Origin: Pleurodeles waltl
Lineage: Eukaryota > Chordata > Amphibia > Caudata > Salamandridae
Assembly: GCF_031143425.1 (NCBI RefSeq)
Contig: NC_090439.1
Span: forward strand, 638,105,465 to 638,169,464
Direction: 5' to 3'
Length of the DNA stretch: 64,000 nt
Under the pieces are notes generated by a model. It saw only the letters and a program-made list of their open reading frames with translations. It did not search any database and was not told where the DNA came from. Position 1 is the first letter of the stretch. Each line of letters starts with the position of its first letter. A program made the position numbers and the translations under genes. This document shows, in pieces, positions 34,213-45,104 of this stretch.

Positions 34213-34813
34213 GATGTGGTGTGGGTGATGTGTGAGGTGATGTTTGTTGTGCTGTGTGAAATGTTGTGTTGGTGTGTGTTTTTTGTGGTGCGTGGATGTT
34301 GTATGAGTGATAGTGTTGTGTGCTTGTGGGTGCTGGTGTAGTGTTTGCTATTCTCTCTCTCTGCTTCTTCACAAAAATGTCATTGTAAGGGTTTGTGGGT
34401 AATGTGGGTGTGTGTTTTATAGTGGTGTGAGTGTGTGGGTGTGGTGTGTGTATGTGTCTCAAGTGTGTGTATTTCTAATTGGCCAATGTGGTTGTGTTTT
34501 GTAAATGTGTGTGTATTTTGAGCGTGGCGGTGTGTACCGCCAATGGATTACCGCGGTAGAAAGACTGCCACGTTGATTCGTGGGTCGTGATAGTGTGGGC
34601 GTATTCTTGTTGGCGTGACGGCGTGGGTTTTGGTACCAACAGTTTATCACTGACCTTTGGTGTGGTGGACTTGTGTGGGTGTCTGTATTGTGGCGGATTA
34701 CGAGATGTGGGTCGTAATACCTGTAGCGGATTTCTGCTGCGGCCACGGTATGTTGGCGGCTTTCAGCACAGTGGTAAGAGGGATTTACCACCAGGGTTGT
34801 AATGAGGGCCATA

Positions 34814-34914
34814 ATGTCTTGCCCTTGTACACTGCAATGGTGTGCCTGCATTGTTGTGAGTGGCGAGCTGAAATATTTGTGGCTATGTCTAGACTTTCTG
34901 CAGCACCACATTAT
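34814..34914. other. Spacer between Harbinger-2 and MITE-2
   Basis: One hundred bases of unique-looking sequence with no recognisable element. Confidence 0.5.
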
Positions 34915-35532
34915 GGCGGTCATTCTGACTCTGGCGGGCGGCGGTTGCCGCCCACCAGGAGGGAAGCGCCATTTGGTCGCCATGCGGCCAAAATACCGCT
35001 TCCCCTATTCTGACATTCCTGCTGGGCCGGCGGGCGCTAAGCAAGTTAGCGCCCGCCGGCCTAGCGGGAATGAGGGCCGCAACACAGGTGCGGCTCCGAA
35101 TGGAGCCGCCGGTGTTGCGGCGGTGCGACGGGTGCAGTTGCACCCGTCATGCTTTTCACTGTCTGCTAAGAAGACAGTTAAAAACTTCTTGCGGCCCTGT
35201 TAGGGGGCCCCTGCACTGCCCATGCCAGTGGCATGGGCCCCCAGGGGCCCCAAGACACCCGTTCCCGCCAGCCTCTTCCTGGCGGTGACAACCGCCAGAA
35301 ACAGGCTGGCGGGAAGGGGGTCAGAATCCCCATGGCAGCGCTGCTTGCAGCGCTGCCCTGGCGGATTCGCCCAGCCGGGGGAAAAACAGCGGGAAACCGC
35401 CGGCCCGGGTTTTCTGACCGCGGCTTTACCGCCGCGATCACAATGGGCTTGGAAGCACCGCCAGCCTGTTGGCGGTGCTTCCGTCATTCGCGACCCTGGC
35501 GGTCAAAGACCGCCAGGGTCAGAATGACCCCC
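34915..35532 (-). mobile_element. MITE-2: multi-hairpin element, same family as MITE-1, inverted
   Basis: The left end is GGCGGTCATTCTGAC and the right end is the complement of GGGGGTCATTCTGAC. The flanking triplets TAT and AAA do not match. The chain of palindromes reproduces at least nine MITE-1 hairpins in exactly the reverse order: GACGGGTGCA (about 35126-35150), CACTGTCTGCTAAG, the GGGGGCCCCTG block (about 35205-35252), TTCCTGGCGGT (about 35266-35330), the GCAGCGCTGC block, the GCGGGAAACCGCC block, GACCGCGGC, GCACCGCC (about 35456-35492) and terminal GACCCTGGCGG. Reverse order means the element is inverted. There is no coding capacity. Confidence 0.88.
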
Positions 35533-36143
35533 AAAATGTTGTGTTTGCTGAGGTGAGTATGGCTGTTCCCTTCAATATTTTATTGAAACTTTGTTTATTA
35601 AGTAAGGAATTTGCATGCTTTCTACAGTCAACAGATAAGGTTGTGGCCAATGAATGAGTGATGTGAAAGTTCTACTATTCCATTGAGATGGAAGATTTTT
35701 GGACCTTAAAATGTGAAGAACTGAGTTTATCTAAACTCTGTGGATGAATGTCTGAGAACCAGCTCCCGCTACAAGTGCGCCAACCCAAGATTCTCATGTT
35801 ACAGACAGAGGTTCCTGTAAAAGTGGTAGCTGGGAAGTGACTGTATGGAGACCCATGCATGAGAAATATACTGCTCCATAGCCAAAGAATATGGTGTATA
35901 AAATCAGTCCGTATTGCTTTCCCCTTAAATATAGACAGCCTATCTGACTATGTAATCCTTCCCCATATTCTTCTGCCTTTCATGTGTTAGCGCTGGGCTT
36001 GTAGTATAAAAACAGTGTTAAATGAGGTTAATAAATTGAGCACCATAACGTGGGAAGTAATATCATCAGTTGTTTACAGAACTTAGGGCTATATGCACTA
36101 TCACATTTCCCCATCGACACAGAATGGGTAAAACAATTTGATA
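35533..36143. other. Unassigned DNA, no gene
   Basis: AT-rich sequence with only short frames. No repeat termini or motifs were recognised. Confidence 0.5.
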
Positions 36144-36148
36144 CACCA

Positions 36149-38827
36149 TGTAAGGAAATGCATCCTTGGCATGGTTACCCCCTGACCTTTTGCCTTTTGT
36201 TGATGCCAGTTATGATTGAAAGTGTGCTGGGGCCCTTCTAACCAGGCCCCAGCACCAGTGTTCTTTCCCTAACCTGTACCTTTGTTCCCACAATTTGCAC
36301 AGCCCTGGCACCCAGATAAGTCCCTTGTAAATGGTACCCTTGGTACCAAGGGCCCTGATGCCAGGGAAGGTCTCTTAGGGCTGCAGCATGTATTATGCCA
36401 CCCTGGGAACCTCTCACTCAGCACATGCACACTGTCTCACAGCTTGTGTGTGCTGGTGAAGAGAAAATGACTAAGTTGACATGGCACTTCCCTCAGAGTG
36501 CCATGCCAACCTCACACTGCCTGTGGAATAGGAAAGTCACCCCTCTAGCAGGCCTTACAGCCATAAGGCATGGTGCACTATACCACAGGTGAGGACATAT
36601 GTGCATGAGCACTATGCCCCTACAGTATCTAAGCAAAACCTTAGACATTGTAAGTGCAGGGTAGCCATAAAGAGTATATGGCCTGGGAGTTTGTCAAACA
36701 CGAACTCCACAGTTCCATAATGGCTACACTGAAATCTGGGAAGTTTGGTGTAAAACTTCTCAGCACAATAAATGCACACTGATGCCAGTGTGGAATTTAT
36801 TATAAAAAGCACCCAGAGGGCATCCTAGAGATGCCCCCTGAATAACAGTCTGACTCCTAGAGCTAGGTTGACCAGTTTCTGCCAGCCTGCCACAACCAGA
36901 CGAGTTTCTGGCCACATGGGGAGAGTGCCTTTGTCCCTCTGTGGCCAGGAACAAAGCCTGTACTGGGTGGAGGTGCTTCTCACCTCCCCCTGCAGGAACT
37001 GTAACATCTGGTGGTGAGCCTCAAAGGCTCATGCCTTTTGTTATAGCACCCCAGGGCATCCCAGCTAGTGGAGATGCCCGCCCCTCCGGCCGCTGCCCCC
37101 ACTTTTGGCGGCAAGGCTGGAGGAGATAATTATAAAAACAAGGAGGAGTCACCCACCAGTCAGGACAGCCCCTAAGGTGCCCTGAGCTGAGGTGACTCCT
37201 GCCTTTAGAAATCCTCCATCTTGGTTTTGGAGGATTCCCCCAATAAGGATTAGGGATGTGCCTCCCCTCCCCTCAGGCATGAGGCACAAAGAGGGTATAG
37301 CCACCCTCCAGGACAGTAGCCATTGGCTACTGCCCTCCTGACCTAAACACACCCCTAAATCTAGTATTTAAGGGTGACCCAGAACCCAGGAAATCAGATT
37401 CCTGCAACCTACAACAAGAAGAAGGACTGCTGACCTGAAAGCCCCGCAGAGACGACGGAGACACCAACTGACTTGGTCCCAGCCCTACCGGCCTGTCTCC
37501 AGACTCAAAGAACCTGCACAGCGACACATCCAACAGGGACCAATGACCTCTGAAGCCACGGAGGACTGCCCTGAACCCGAAGGACCAAGAAACTCCCGAG
37601 AACAGCTGCACTGTTCAAAAACAGCAACAACTTTGCAACTTTCTTGCAACTTTCAAAGACTTCACTCTTCCCGCTGGAAGCATGAGACCTCACACTCTGC
37701 ACCCGACGCCCCCGGCTCGAGATCCAGAGAACCAACACTGCAGGGAGGAGTCCCAGGCGACTGCGACCACGTGAGTAACCTGAGACAACCCCCTTGGACC
37801 CCTACAGCAACGCATGCAGAGAGGATCCAGAGGCTCCCCCTGACCGCGACTGCCTGGAACAAAGAACCCGATGCCTGGACCAAGCACTGAACCTGCAGCC
37901 CCCAGGACTAGAAGAAACTGAAATCCAGTGCATGAGTGACCATCAGGCGACCCTCTGCCTAGTCCAGACAGTGGCTGGCCGAGAAGCCCCCCTGTGCCCT
38001 GCCTGCACAGCTAGAGTGACCCCCGGGTCCCTCCATTGATTCCTATTGAAAACCCGACGCCTGCTTTGCACACTGCACCAGGGCCGCCCCTGTGCCGCTG
38101 AGGATGTGTTTTGTGTGCCTACTTGTGTCTCCCACAGTGCTCTACAAAACCCCCCTGGTCTGCCCTCCGAAGACGCAGTTACTTACCTGTTGGCAGACTG
38201 GAACCAGAGCACCCCTGTTCTTTACAGGTGCCTATGTGTTTTGGGCCCTCCTTTGACCTCTGCACCTGACTGGCCCTGTGTTGCTGGTGCGGTGACTTTG
38301 GGGTTGCCTTGAACCCCCAACGGTGGGCTGCCTATGCCCAGGAACTTGAACTTGTAAGTGCCTTACTTACCTGAACAACTAACCAATACTTACCTCCCCC
38401 AGGAGCTGTTGATTTTTGCAGGGGCCACTTTTAAAATAGTTTATTTACATTTTAACTAAAACTGTGTATGTTACTTCTCTAACTCAAAGTTCCTTACTTA
38501 CCTGTGTGGAGTACCTTGCATTTTATGTATTTACTTCAAATCTTGAATCTTGTGGTTCTAAAATAAATTAAGAAAATATATTTTCCTATATAAAACCTAT
38601 TGGCCTGGAGTTAAGTCTTTGAGTGTGTGTTCCTCATTTGTTGCCTGTGTGTGTACAACAAATGCTTAACACTACCCTCTGATAAGCCTACTGCTCGACC
38701 ACACTACCACAAAATAGAGCATTAGAATTATCTAATGTTGCCACTATCAACCTCTAAGGGGCACCCTTGGACTCTGTGCACACTATCTCTCACTTTGAGA
38801 TAGTATATACAGAACCAACGTCCTACA
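36149..38827 (+). mobile_element. LTR-B: 2.68-kb solo LTR with perfect 5-bp TSD
   Basis: The sequence starts TGTAAGGAAATGC and ends CGTCCTACA (TG...CA). It is flanked by an exact 5-bp duplication CACCA (36144-36148 and 38828-38832), the size expected for LTR retrotransposon integrase. There is no coding capacity. An AATAAA-type poly(A) signal (AAATAAATTAAG) lies near 38561. With no internal region it is a solo LTR left by LTR-LTR recombination. At 2.7 kb it is very long for an LTR. The parent family cannot be named from the sequence. Confidence 0.85.
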
Positions 38828-38832
38828 CACCA

Positions 38833-40391
38833 GAATCCTAGAAACATCAGTAGTTTTGCTTAAAGTGTAATACAGAAACTTGTTGCTGGTAATACATTTT
38901 AGAACCTCTCCTCACCAGGACACTTGTAGCAGCCATGAAGCCTGACATTCAGTGGTAGGCATATGAGGTGACATCCCTCGCAGTGCTCTTCATAGCTGAA
39001 TCAGATATTGGATGTGGTGGTTTGCTAGACCCTGTAATTGCTCAAGGTCCATTTTCTAAACCTTTTTTTCCAACTAGGAGCTGTGTACACCTTAACAGGG
39101 GTAATGTGAGAGTCTCCTGCTGTACCTCAGAAAACTCCACAAACATCGTTTACCTCATGATTTTTGCCACCTGAAAAGCAATAGGTCCAAATAATCTTAA
39201 GGGTTCAGTTGAAATGAGGAGTGTTAGTGGGGCTGTCTTACTACCTACAACATTGCACATTCGTATTACGGTTTCAGACAAAGACCAAGAGAGGAGGCAC
39301 CGCCCAGCCAGAGGGCTGCCAGCATGCAGCTTGACCTGTTGTCATGGTAACGTTGAACTTCCAGGTATTGATGTGCCAGGGTCAAGCATCTGGCTAATTT
39401 CCAGGATCGTGCGTTTTGCTTGTTCTGTCCTTTGACTGGGACTGCGTGAGTTTTGGGTTGGAGAGCCATTGAGCCAAGAACACACAAGGCAGCAGGAGCC
39501 CCTAGCTACATTTGGTGTAAATGTTAAAAATACTTGTGCACTTTAGTAGCATAAAACTCATATTCTGTGTGGTCTTCATTATGAATGCCCTCATGCCCTT
39601 TTAAGACTAAAAGCATGTAATAAGAAAAAAAATAACTAAATAATACAAACATATACACATAGAGGGGAATTTGGTCAGCGCTCTTCATCCATTAGTTTGT
39701 TTAATGTTCTTTTACATTTTGCATCTGCCCACTACAGCATGACGCACGGGGCAGTGAGTCAGCCCACTTCAGCCATTCAGCTTGTTGGCTTTGCCAGTGC
39801 TTGTTGCAGTCTTACCTAGTCTTGGAAAAGCGTACAAGGCTCTGGCAACACAACTTCATTTCATTGTTGTTATTGTTTATTTGTACCAGAATCATTAACC
39901 TCAAGGTTTCTACCGTGCAACTGAAGCAATAATAATACAGTTTGATAAATAATATAACACCCCTCCATCTCATTATCATGTGCCCACCCAAAACACAAAG
40001 GTGCAGTCCTGAAACCGTGGGACAGGCACACCCGGGGGCGCTCGGGTGTCTCCAGAGGTTCTAAAGGCCGTGGCAAGGAGAAAACAAGTTTTTGTTAACC
40101 ACTGCAAAGGTTTATCTTGAATCCAAAATCATTTAGTCAATCAACTTTGCGAAACTTGCTTTTAAATGGTAAAAGTAAATATATATCATTTCAACGCTCA
40201 CTATGGTAAATATTTTAATGTTTTAATTATGAGTATGTTTGAAACCCAAAATTAGTAATTTAGATTGAAGAATTAAAATAAATAAAATAAAACTATGCTA
40301 GTTCAAAACACTATTACCATAATTACTATTTCTGATGGATTCTGTTTGTTATTACCTACTGGCAGTCGCCGTAGGTAGTTATCGTTACGAC
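38833..40391. other. Unassigned DNA, no gene
   Basis: Only short frames on both strands. AT-rich patches occur at about 39610-39660 and 40140-40320. No domain or element end was recognised. Confidence 0.5.
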
Positions 40392-40394
40392 TAA

Positions 40395-41052
40395 GGGCCA
40401 GATGTAAAAAGGGTTTTGCGACTCGCAAACGGTGAAAAACGCAGTTTGCGAGGCGCAAAAGCCTCTCCGGTATGCAGAAATGCATTTTGCGAGTCGGAAC
40501 CGACTCGCAAAATGCATTTCCGACTCGCAAATAGGAAGGGGTGTTCCCTTCCTATTTGTGACTCGCAATGCTGTGCAATTTCATTGAAATCGCAGTTACC
40601 ATTCACTTGAAGTGGATGGTAACCCATTCGCAAACGGGAAGGGGTCCCCATGGGACTCCTTCCCCTTTGTGAATGGAAACAAAAATAATTTTTCAGAGCA
40701 GGTAGTGGTCCTATGGACCACTGCCTTCTCTGAAAAATACCGAAACAAAAGGTTTAGTTTTTTTTTCTAAGTGCAGCTCGTTTTCCTTTAAGATAGAAAA
40801 AAAAAAAACTACTTTATTAAAAAGCAGTCACGGACATGGGCCACCATCCCCGTGAGTGCCCATACTCGCAATGGGGTCGCAAACTGCGACCGACCTCATT
40901 AATATTAATGAGGTGGGTCTTTGCGACCCCATTGCGAGTTGCAGAAGGTGTCTGAGACACCTTTCTGCATAGCAAATTGCGACTTGCAATTTGCGAGTCG
41001 CACGGACTCGCAAATTGCAAGTCGCAATTTGCTTTTTTGCTACATCTGGCCC
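40395..41052. mobile_element. MITE-4: multi-hairpin Harbinger-like MITE, TSD TAA
   Basis: The termini are GGGCCAGATGTA and its exact complement. The flanks give a perfect TSD TAA (40392-40394 and 41053-41055), typical of PIF/Harbinger (TWA). The inside is a series of palindromes: GAAATGCATTTTGCGAGTCG against its complement (about 40477-40521), AATAGGAAGGGGT (about 40530-40557), ATTTTTCAGAGCAGG (about 40688-40738), GGGGTCGCAAA (about 40871-40929) and CAAATTGCGACTTGC (about 40974-41032). The words GCGAGTCG and TTTGCGA recur. There is no ORF of significance. Confidence 0.88.
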
Positions 41053-41055
41053 TAA

Positions 41056-43145
41056 ATTCCCATACATGAAGCATTTTTTGTTTTGCAAATAACTTTGGCT
41101 CAGTTTGAGGAATCCTCACGAATTTTACAAAACTTGCTAAGTCGTTCAGTTGCTGTTAGGAATGTTTCTAGTTGAGCCTCACGGGCCGATAAAAATGGGG
41201 GCCCCAAAACTTGTTTTTCCCATGCAATTTCCTATAGGGATTTCGAACATGACTATAGCCCCCTGAATGGAATTAAATTTGGCCAAAGGTAGATCTTGGT
41301 CTAGAAAGATCTTTTTGTTATTTAGTGTAAATCTGTTCAGTAGTTTTTGGGATATTTAAGTTGAAAACTATAAGGGGCATATTTATACTCTGTTTGCGCC
41401 GGAATTGCGTCGTTTTTTTTGACGCAATTCCGACGCAAAACTAACTCCATATTTATACTTTGGCGTTAGATGCGTCTAGCGCCAAAGTCCATGGAGTTTG
41501 CGTCATTTTTTAGCGTGGACACCTACTTTGCGTTAATGATATGCAAGGTAGGCGTTCCCGTCTAAAAAATTTACTCCGAGGCATGTTCGCCGTATTTACA
41601 CTCCCGGGCAAAATTCACGCCCGGGAGTGGGCGGGTAAAAAAAAATGACGTCCAGCCGCTTTTGCGCCGTTTTTTAGTGCCTGGTCAGGGCAGGCGCTAA
41701 GGGACCTGTGGGCTCGGAAGGAGCCCAGAGGTGCCCTCCCAAGCCCCCAGGGACACCCCCTGCCACCCTTGCCCACCCCAGGAGGACACCCAAGGCTGGA
41801 GGGACCCATCCCAGGGACATTAAGGTAAGTTCAGGTAAGTTTTTATTTTTTATTTTTTTGTGGCATAGGGGGGCCTGATTTGTGCCCCCCTACATGCCAC
41901 TATGCCCAATGACCATGCCCAGGGGACATAAGTCCCCTGGGCATGGCCATTGGGCAAGGGGGCATGACTCCTGTCTTTGCTAAGACAGGAGTCATTTCTA
42001 TGGGGGTTGGGAGTCGAAAAAAATGGCGCAAATCGGGTTGAGGCGAAAAATTTGCCTCAGCCTGACTTGCCCCATTTTTTGGCGCCCAGCTCCATATCCC
42101 CCTACGCCGGCGCTGCCTGGTGTACGTCGTTTTTTTTCACGCACACCAGGCAGCGCCGGCGGCTAACGCCGGCTAACGTCATTGAATAAATACGGCGCCC
42201 GCATGGTGCTTCAGAATGGCGTTAGCCGGCGCTAATTTTTTTGACGCAAAACTGCGTTAGCGCAGTTTTGCGTCAAAAAGTATAAATATGGGCCTAAATA
42301 TCTAGGGACTCTAATCCAACAGATCCTAAGCTGAGATCTGATTGACTACCAACACTTAAACCAGGAAGTGTTGGCAGTCATTTTGTGACTCAGACTCAGC
42401 CAAGTAAAAAAAAAAGGTGAAAAGTAAAGAAAAGGCGGCAGGGTGTTCCTACCCTGACCCAATGGCGTGGTGCTTGGATACACCAGGGACTCCTCCTGGG
42501 ACCAAAAACATTTTTTAAAATTTTTACAGAGAAATTCATGGAGGATCCGCCAATCTCGGCAAAAAAAGTGCAGTCTTTGCACTTGTTTCTATTTCAGTCC
42601 AGTGGGCATATTTTGATAGAAATTATAGGAGGGAGGCACATGGTGCCCTCTTCCCCATGGGTAGTATGGGCCCCAGGGATGGCCGCCTCCCTGGTGCCTA
42701 GCCATATTTAAGTTAAGAGGAGGGGGCCAGGTGGCTCCCTGCTGTAGGCCTTTTAAGGCCCCTGGAGCTGCCAACTCCCCAGGACTTGGCCGTGTAATAG
42801 AAGGGGGCCACACAGACCCACTCCTCAGTTAGAAATTGCGCTGGGGTCCACCACCTCCCTGAGGCACAGTAATTTTCAAAGGGGATGTCCCCCGCTGCCA
42901 GGCCATATTTGGCCTCAGTACACCAACTCTCTGGGGGCATGGCCAAATTTTAAGGTGGGGGGGGGGCACATGGCCACCCTCCTGGGCTGTTTTTTGCCCT
43001 AGGGACCACCACCTCACTGTGGCTCACCCTGTCCTAAAGATAGGGCATGGCCCCACTGTTTGAGCCTTTAATGGTCCTGGGGACGGCCAACCCCAAAGAC
43101 AAGCTCCCTATGTCCAGAGGTGCCCACCCTCATGACATAGTAGTT
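41056..43145. repeat. Older repeat block hosting MITE-5, with ~81-bp degenerate tandem units
   Basis: From about 42635 to 43040, units of about 78-84 bp recur (starts near 42635, 42718, 42802, 42880 and 42958). They share phrases such as GGGGGCACATGGC, CCATATTT and GACCACCACCTC. Units are strongly diverged, so the array is old. Sequence at 41056-41373 and 42298-42630 flanks MITE-5 and appears to be part of the same larger repeat. No gene was found. Confidence 0.55.
41374..42294. mobile_element. MITE-5: 921-bp multi-hairpin Harbinger-like MITE, TSD TAA
   Basis: The left terminus GGGGCATATTTATACT pairs with the complement of the right terminus GGCCCATATTTATACT. The TSD is TAA (41371-41373 and 42295-42297). 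Internal palindromes include GGAATTGCGTC (41401-41431), CTTTGGCGTTAGA (about 41458-41488), CTCCCGGGC (41601-41627), GTGGCATAGGGGGGC (about 41861-41901), TGCCCAATG...CATTGGGCA (about 41903-41956), GACTCCTGTCTT (about 41966-41993) and GCCGGCGCTGCCTGGTGT (about 42106-42161). There is no coding capacity. Confidence 0.88.
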
Positions 43146-44316
43146 TGCTGTTGCTTGTCAGGAGCTATCACGGCTCCCGCCAAGTGTGAGCAAACTGTAA
43201 GTCCACTCCCAGGAGGCGGGAGCTGAAAAACTGCTCCTGCTCTCTGGGAGTGGACTTTTCATCTGTTTTCCTGGCCCCTGTAAGCAGGCAGGAAAATAGA
43301 TAAAACAACTGCTCCCACATGCAGGGAGCATCATTAAATGGTGCTCTCTGCATGCTGGAGAAATGAGACCGTGGGGAAATTGAGGCTCTCCCCATGGTCT
43401 ACCAAAATGTCTTCAATGTTGACTGTGAAGTGGAGCAGGATCTTTCCTGTCTTCTGCTGGTGAAAGCATAGTCCATCCTTCATCCATTTATTAACTATCA
43501 GTATGAAAATGCACAAAATGACCTCAAAGCTCTGTCCATTTGGCTCCACCTCCTATATGTTAGTGGTATGTAATGGTCTTCCCACCTTTTTCCAGCTTGA
43601 TGGACAGCTTACCAAAAAGCCCCCCAAGTGTTCTTGATGCAGAGGAATATTAGAACATCTCCATCAATAAAAGAAGCACTTAGTTCATATAATTAAAAGG
43701 AAGTACCTTTGTTTGGGGCGATTCACCTAATTGTAGTCTGCCAATCTCTATACCTGGATTAATGTTAGCAGCTATATTATTATTAAGATGCTCGAAGAAA
43801 AGTCACATTGCCAAAATTACACCAGACATGGTCACTCGAGGCATTACCTTGTGGTCATTTATGCAGTGGTAGCATAGAATGTGCGGTATAGATTTATCCA
43901 ACAAGATAGCCCTTTTTAATTAGTCAATAAAAAGTACTCCAGCTGGGTGGGTAGACATTTTCTTGAATAAATAAGCAGGTGAGGATCCATTCTGGCACCA
44001 ATGCTCATTTCACAGAAATTAAACATCAATGGAAAGCACTTAAAAAATATAAACATATCAGGTGCCCCAGTTGAAACTCTGCTCCAGTAAAGGACAAATC
44101 CTCCCAACTTATTGAACCTATCCAAGGCAAAGCAAGGGTGTTTCCTGTGCAATTCCACTTTGAAAAAATGCCTTGGGCCTACCCCTCTCTGGCCAAGCCC
44201 CGCTGAGCATGGCTGAAGGTCTTGCATGGTGCTGGGTTGAATGCTTACGGGGTGTTGGCCGCAAGGCCTGGTCAAAGCCACTGCGCATGGCCGAAGCCCT
44301 GCATGGCATGATACTG
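43146..44316. other. Unassigned DNA, no gene
   Basis: No convincing coding region or element end. Short frames overlap on both strands. Confidence 0.45.
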
Positions 44317-44321
44317 GATAC

Positions 44322-44534
44322 TATTGTATCCTAAGTGGAAGAATTTTCTATTCAGGAACGTTAGATATGTCACATGAAAGAATGTGTTAAAGTAGGATTT
44401 CACTGATAAATTCCACACTGTGTCAGTTAAAGTGGCTGACTGGTGGGGAAGAACTGTGTGAAGCAGTCTTATCTGCAATAAATGTTAGTTTAATTTAAGC
44501 AGCTTTTCCATGAAGATTATTTGACGCTACAACA
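44322..44534 (+). repeat. gypsy-1 5' LTR (213 bp)
   Basis: Aligns along its length to 60751-60960, with shared stretches such as GTGTCAGTTAAAGTGGCTG and GATTATTTGACGCT. It ends CAACA. The first dinucleotide is TA where the 3' LTR has TG, consistent with decay. Confidence 0.88.
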
Positions 44535-45104
44535 TTTTACTGGTAACGCTTCACCAGATCAGCTAACAAGGCGGCTTGTGGTATGAAGAACCTATTGAAA
44601 ATACAGAGCTTGGATATGCCTTCAGCAACATTTGAAAAGTAAATACTACAGTTTTAATGGATACAAATTAACATTATTGGCCAATTTGTTTAAGCATTTC
44701 ACGGGACACATACATTAAAATTCTAACCCCATAATGCTTGCTCACGCGGTATCGAAGACTTTCCTACACACGTGCACACATACATGTGTGCTATACCTCA
44801 ACTCGTTGAACAGCCAACAAAGAGTACGATCGGCCTCACAGCTTTCCACTAATTTAGCACAGAGTATAAATTGTATTCGCCGACACGTTCATGGTGTCCC
44901 CAGTGAACGTTATGTTCAGGTTGTGTCAGAAGTACAACTGACACAGTAGAAGGACTACGACTAAGCACCTCTTCAGCAATTGATAAAGTACTACATGTTG
45001 GGTGTTCAAAACACAGAAACAGAAAGAGGACACAATATTTCAGAGAAATAAAATGGTATGTACTAGTAGAAGGATTTTATTTCTTTTCATTTTATCAAAA
45101 TAAA

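Larger units (their letters stand above)
21892..34810 (-). mobile_element. Harbinger-2: PIF/Harbinger transposon in reverse orientation, split by an L2 LINE
   Basis: The termini are GGCCCTCATTACAACCCTGG on the left and, on the right, the complement of GGCCCTCATTACAACCCTGG. A perfect 3-bp TSD ATA flanks it (21889-21891 and 34811-34813), which reads TAT in element orientation, the same as Harbinger-1. The L2-1 LINE occupies about 22378-26640, leaving roughly 8.6 kb of Harbinger. Gene order is a mirror image of Harbinger-1: gene B (-), transposase (+), gene A (-). The first 270 bp and last 300 bp are packed with GCGGT and ACCGC words in both orientations. Gene B's 3' portion has been expanded by several minisatellites. 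Confidence 0.92.

Noticed and set aside
37400..38330. Several open frames in LTR-B that could suggest exons
   Set aside because: Short, on both strands and motif-free. They lie within a well-bounded solo LTR.
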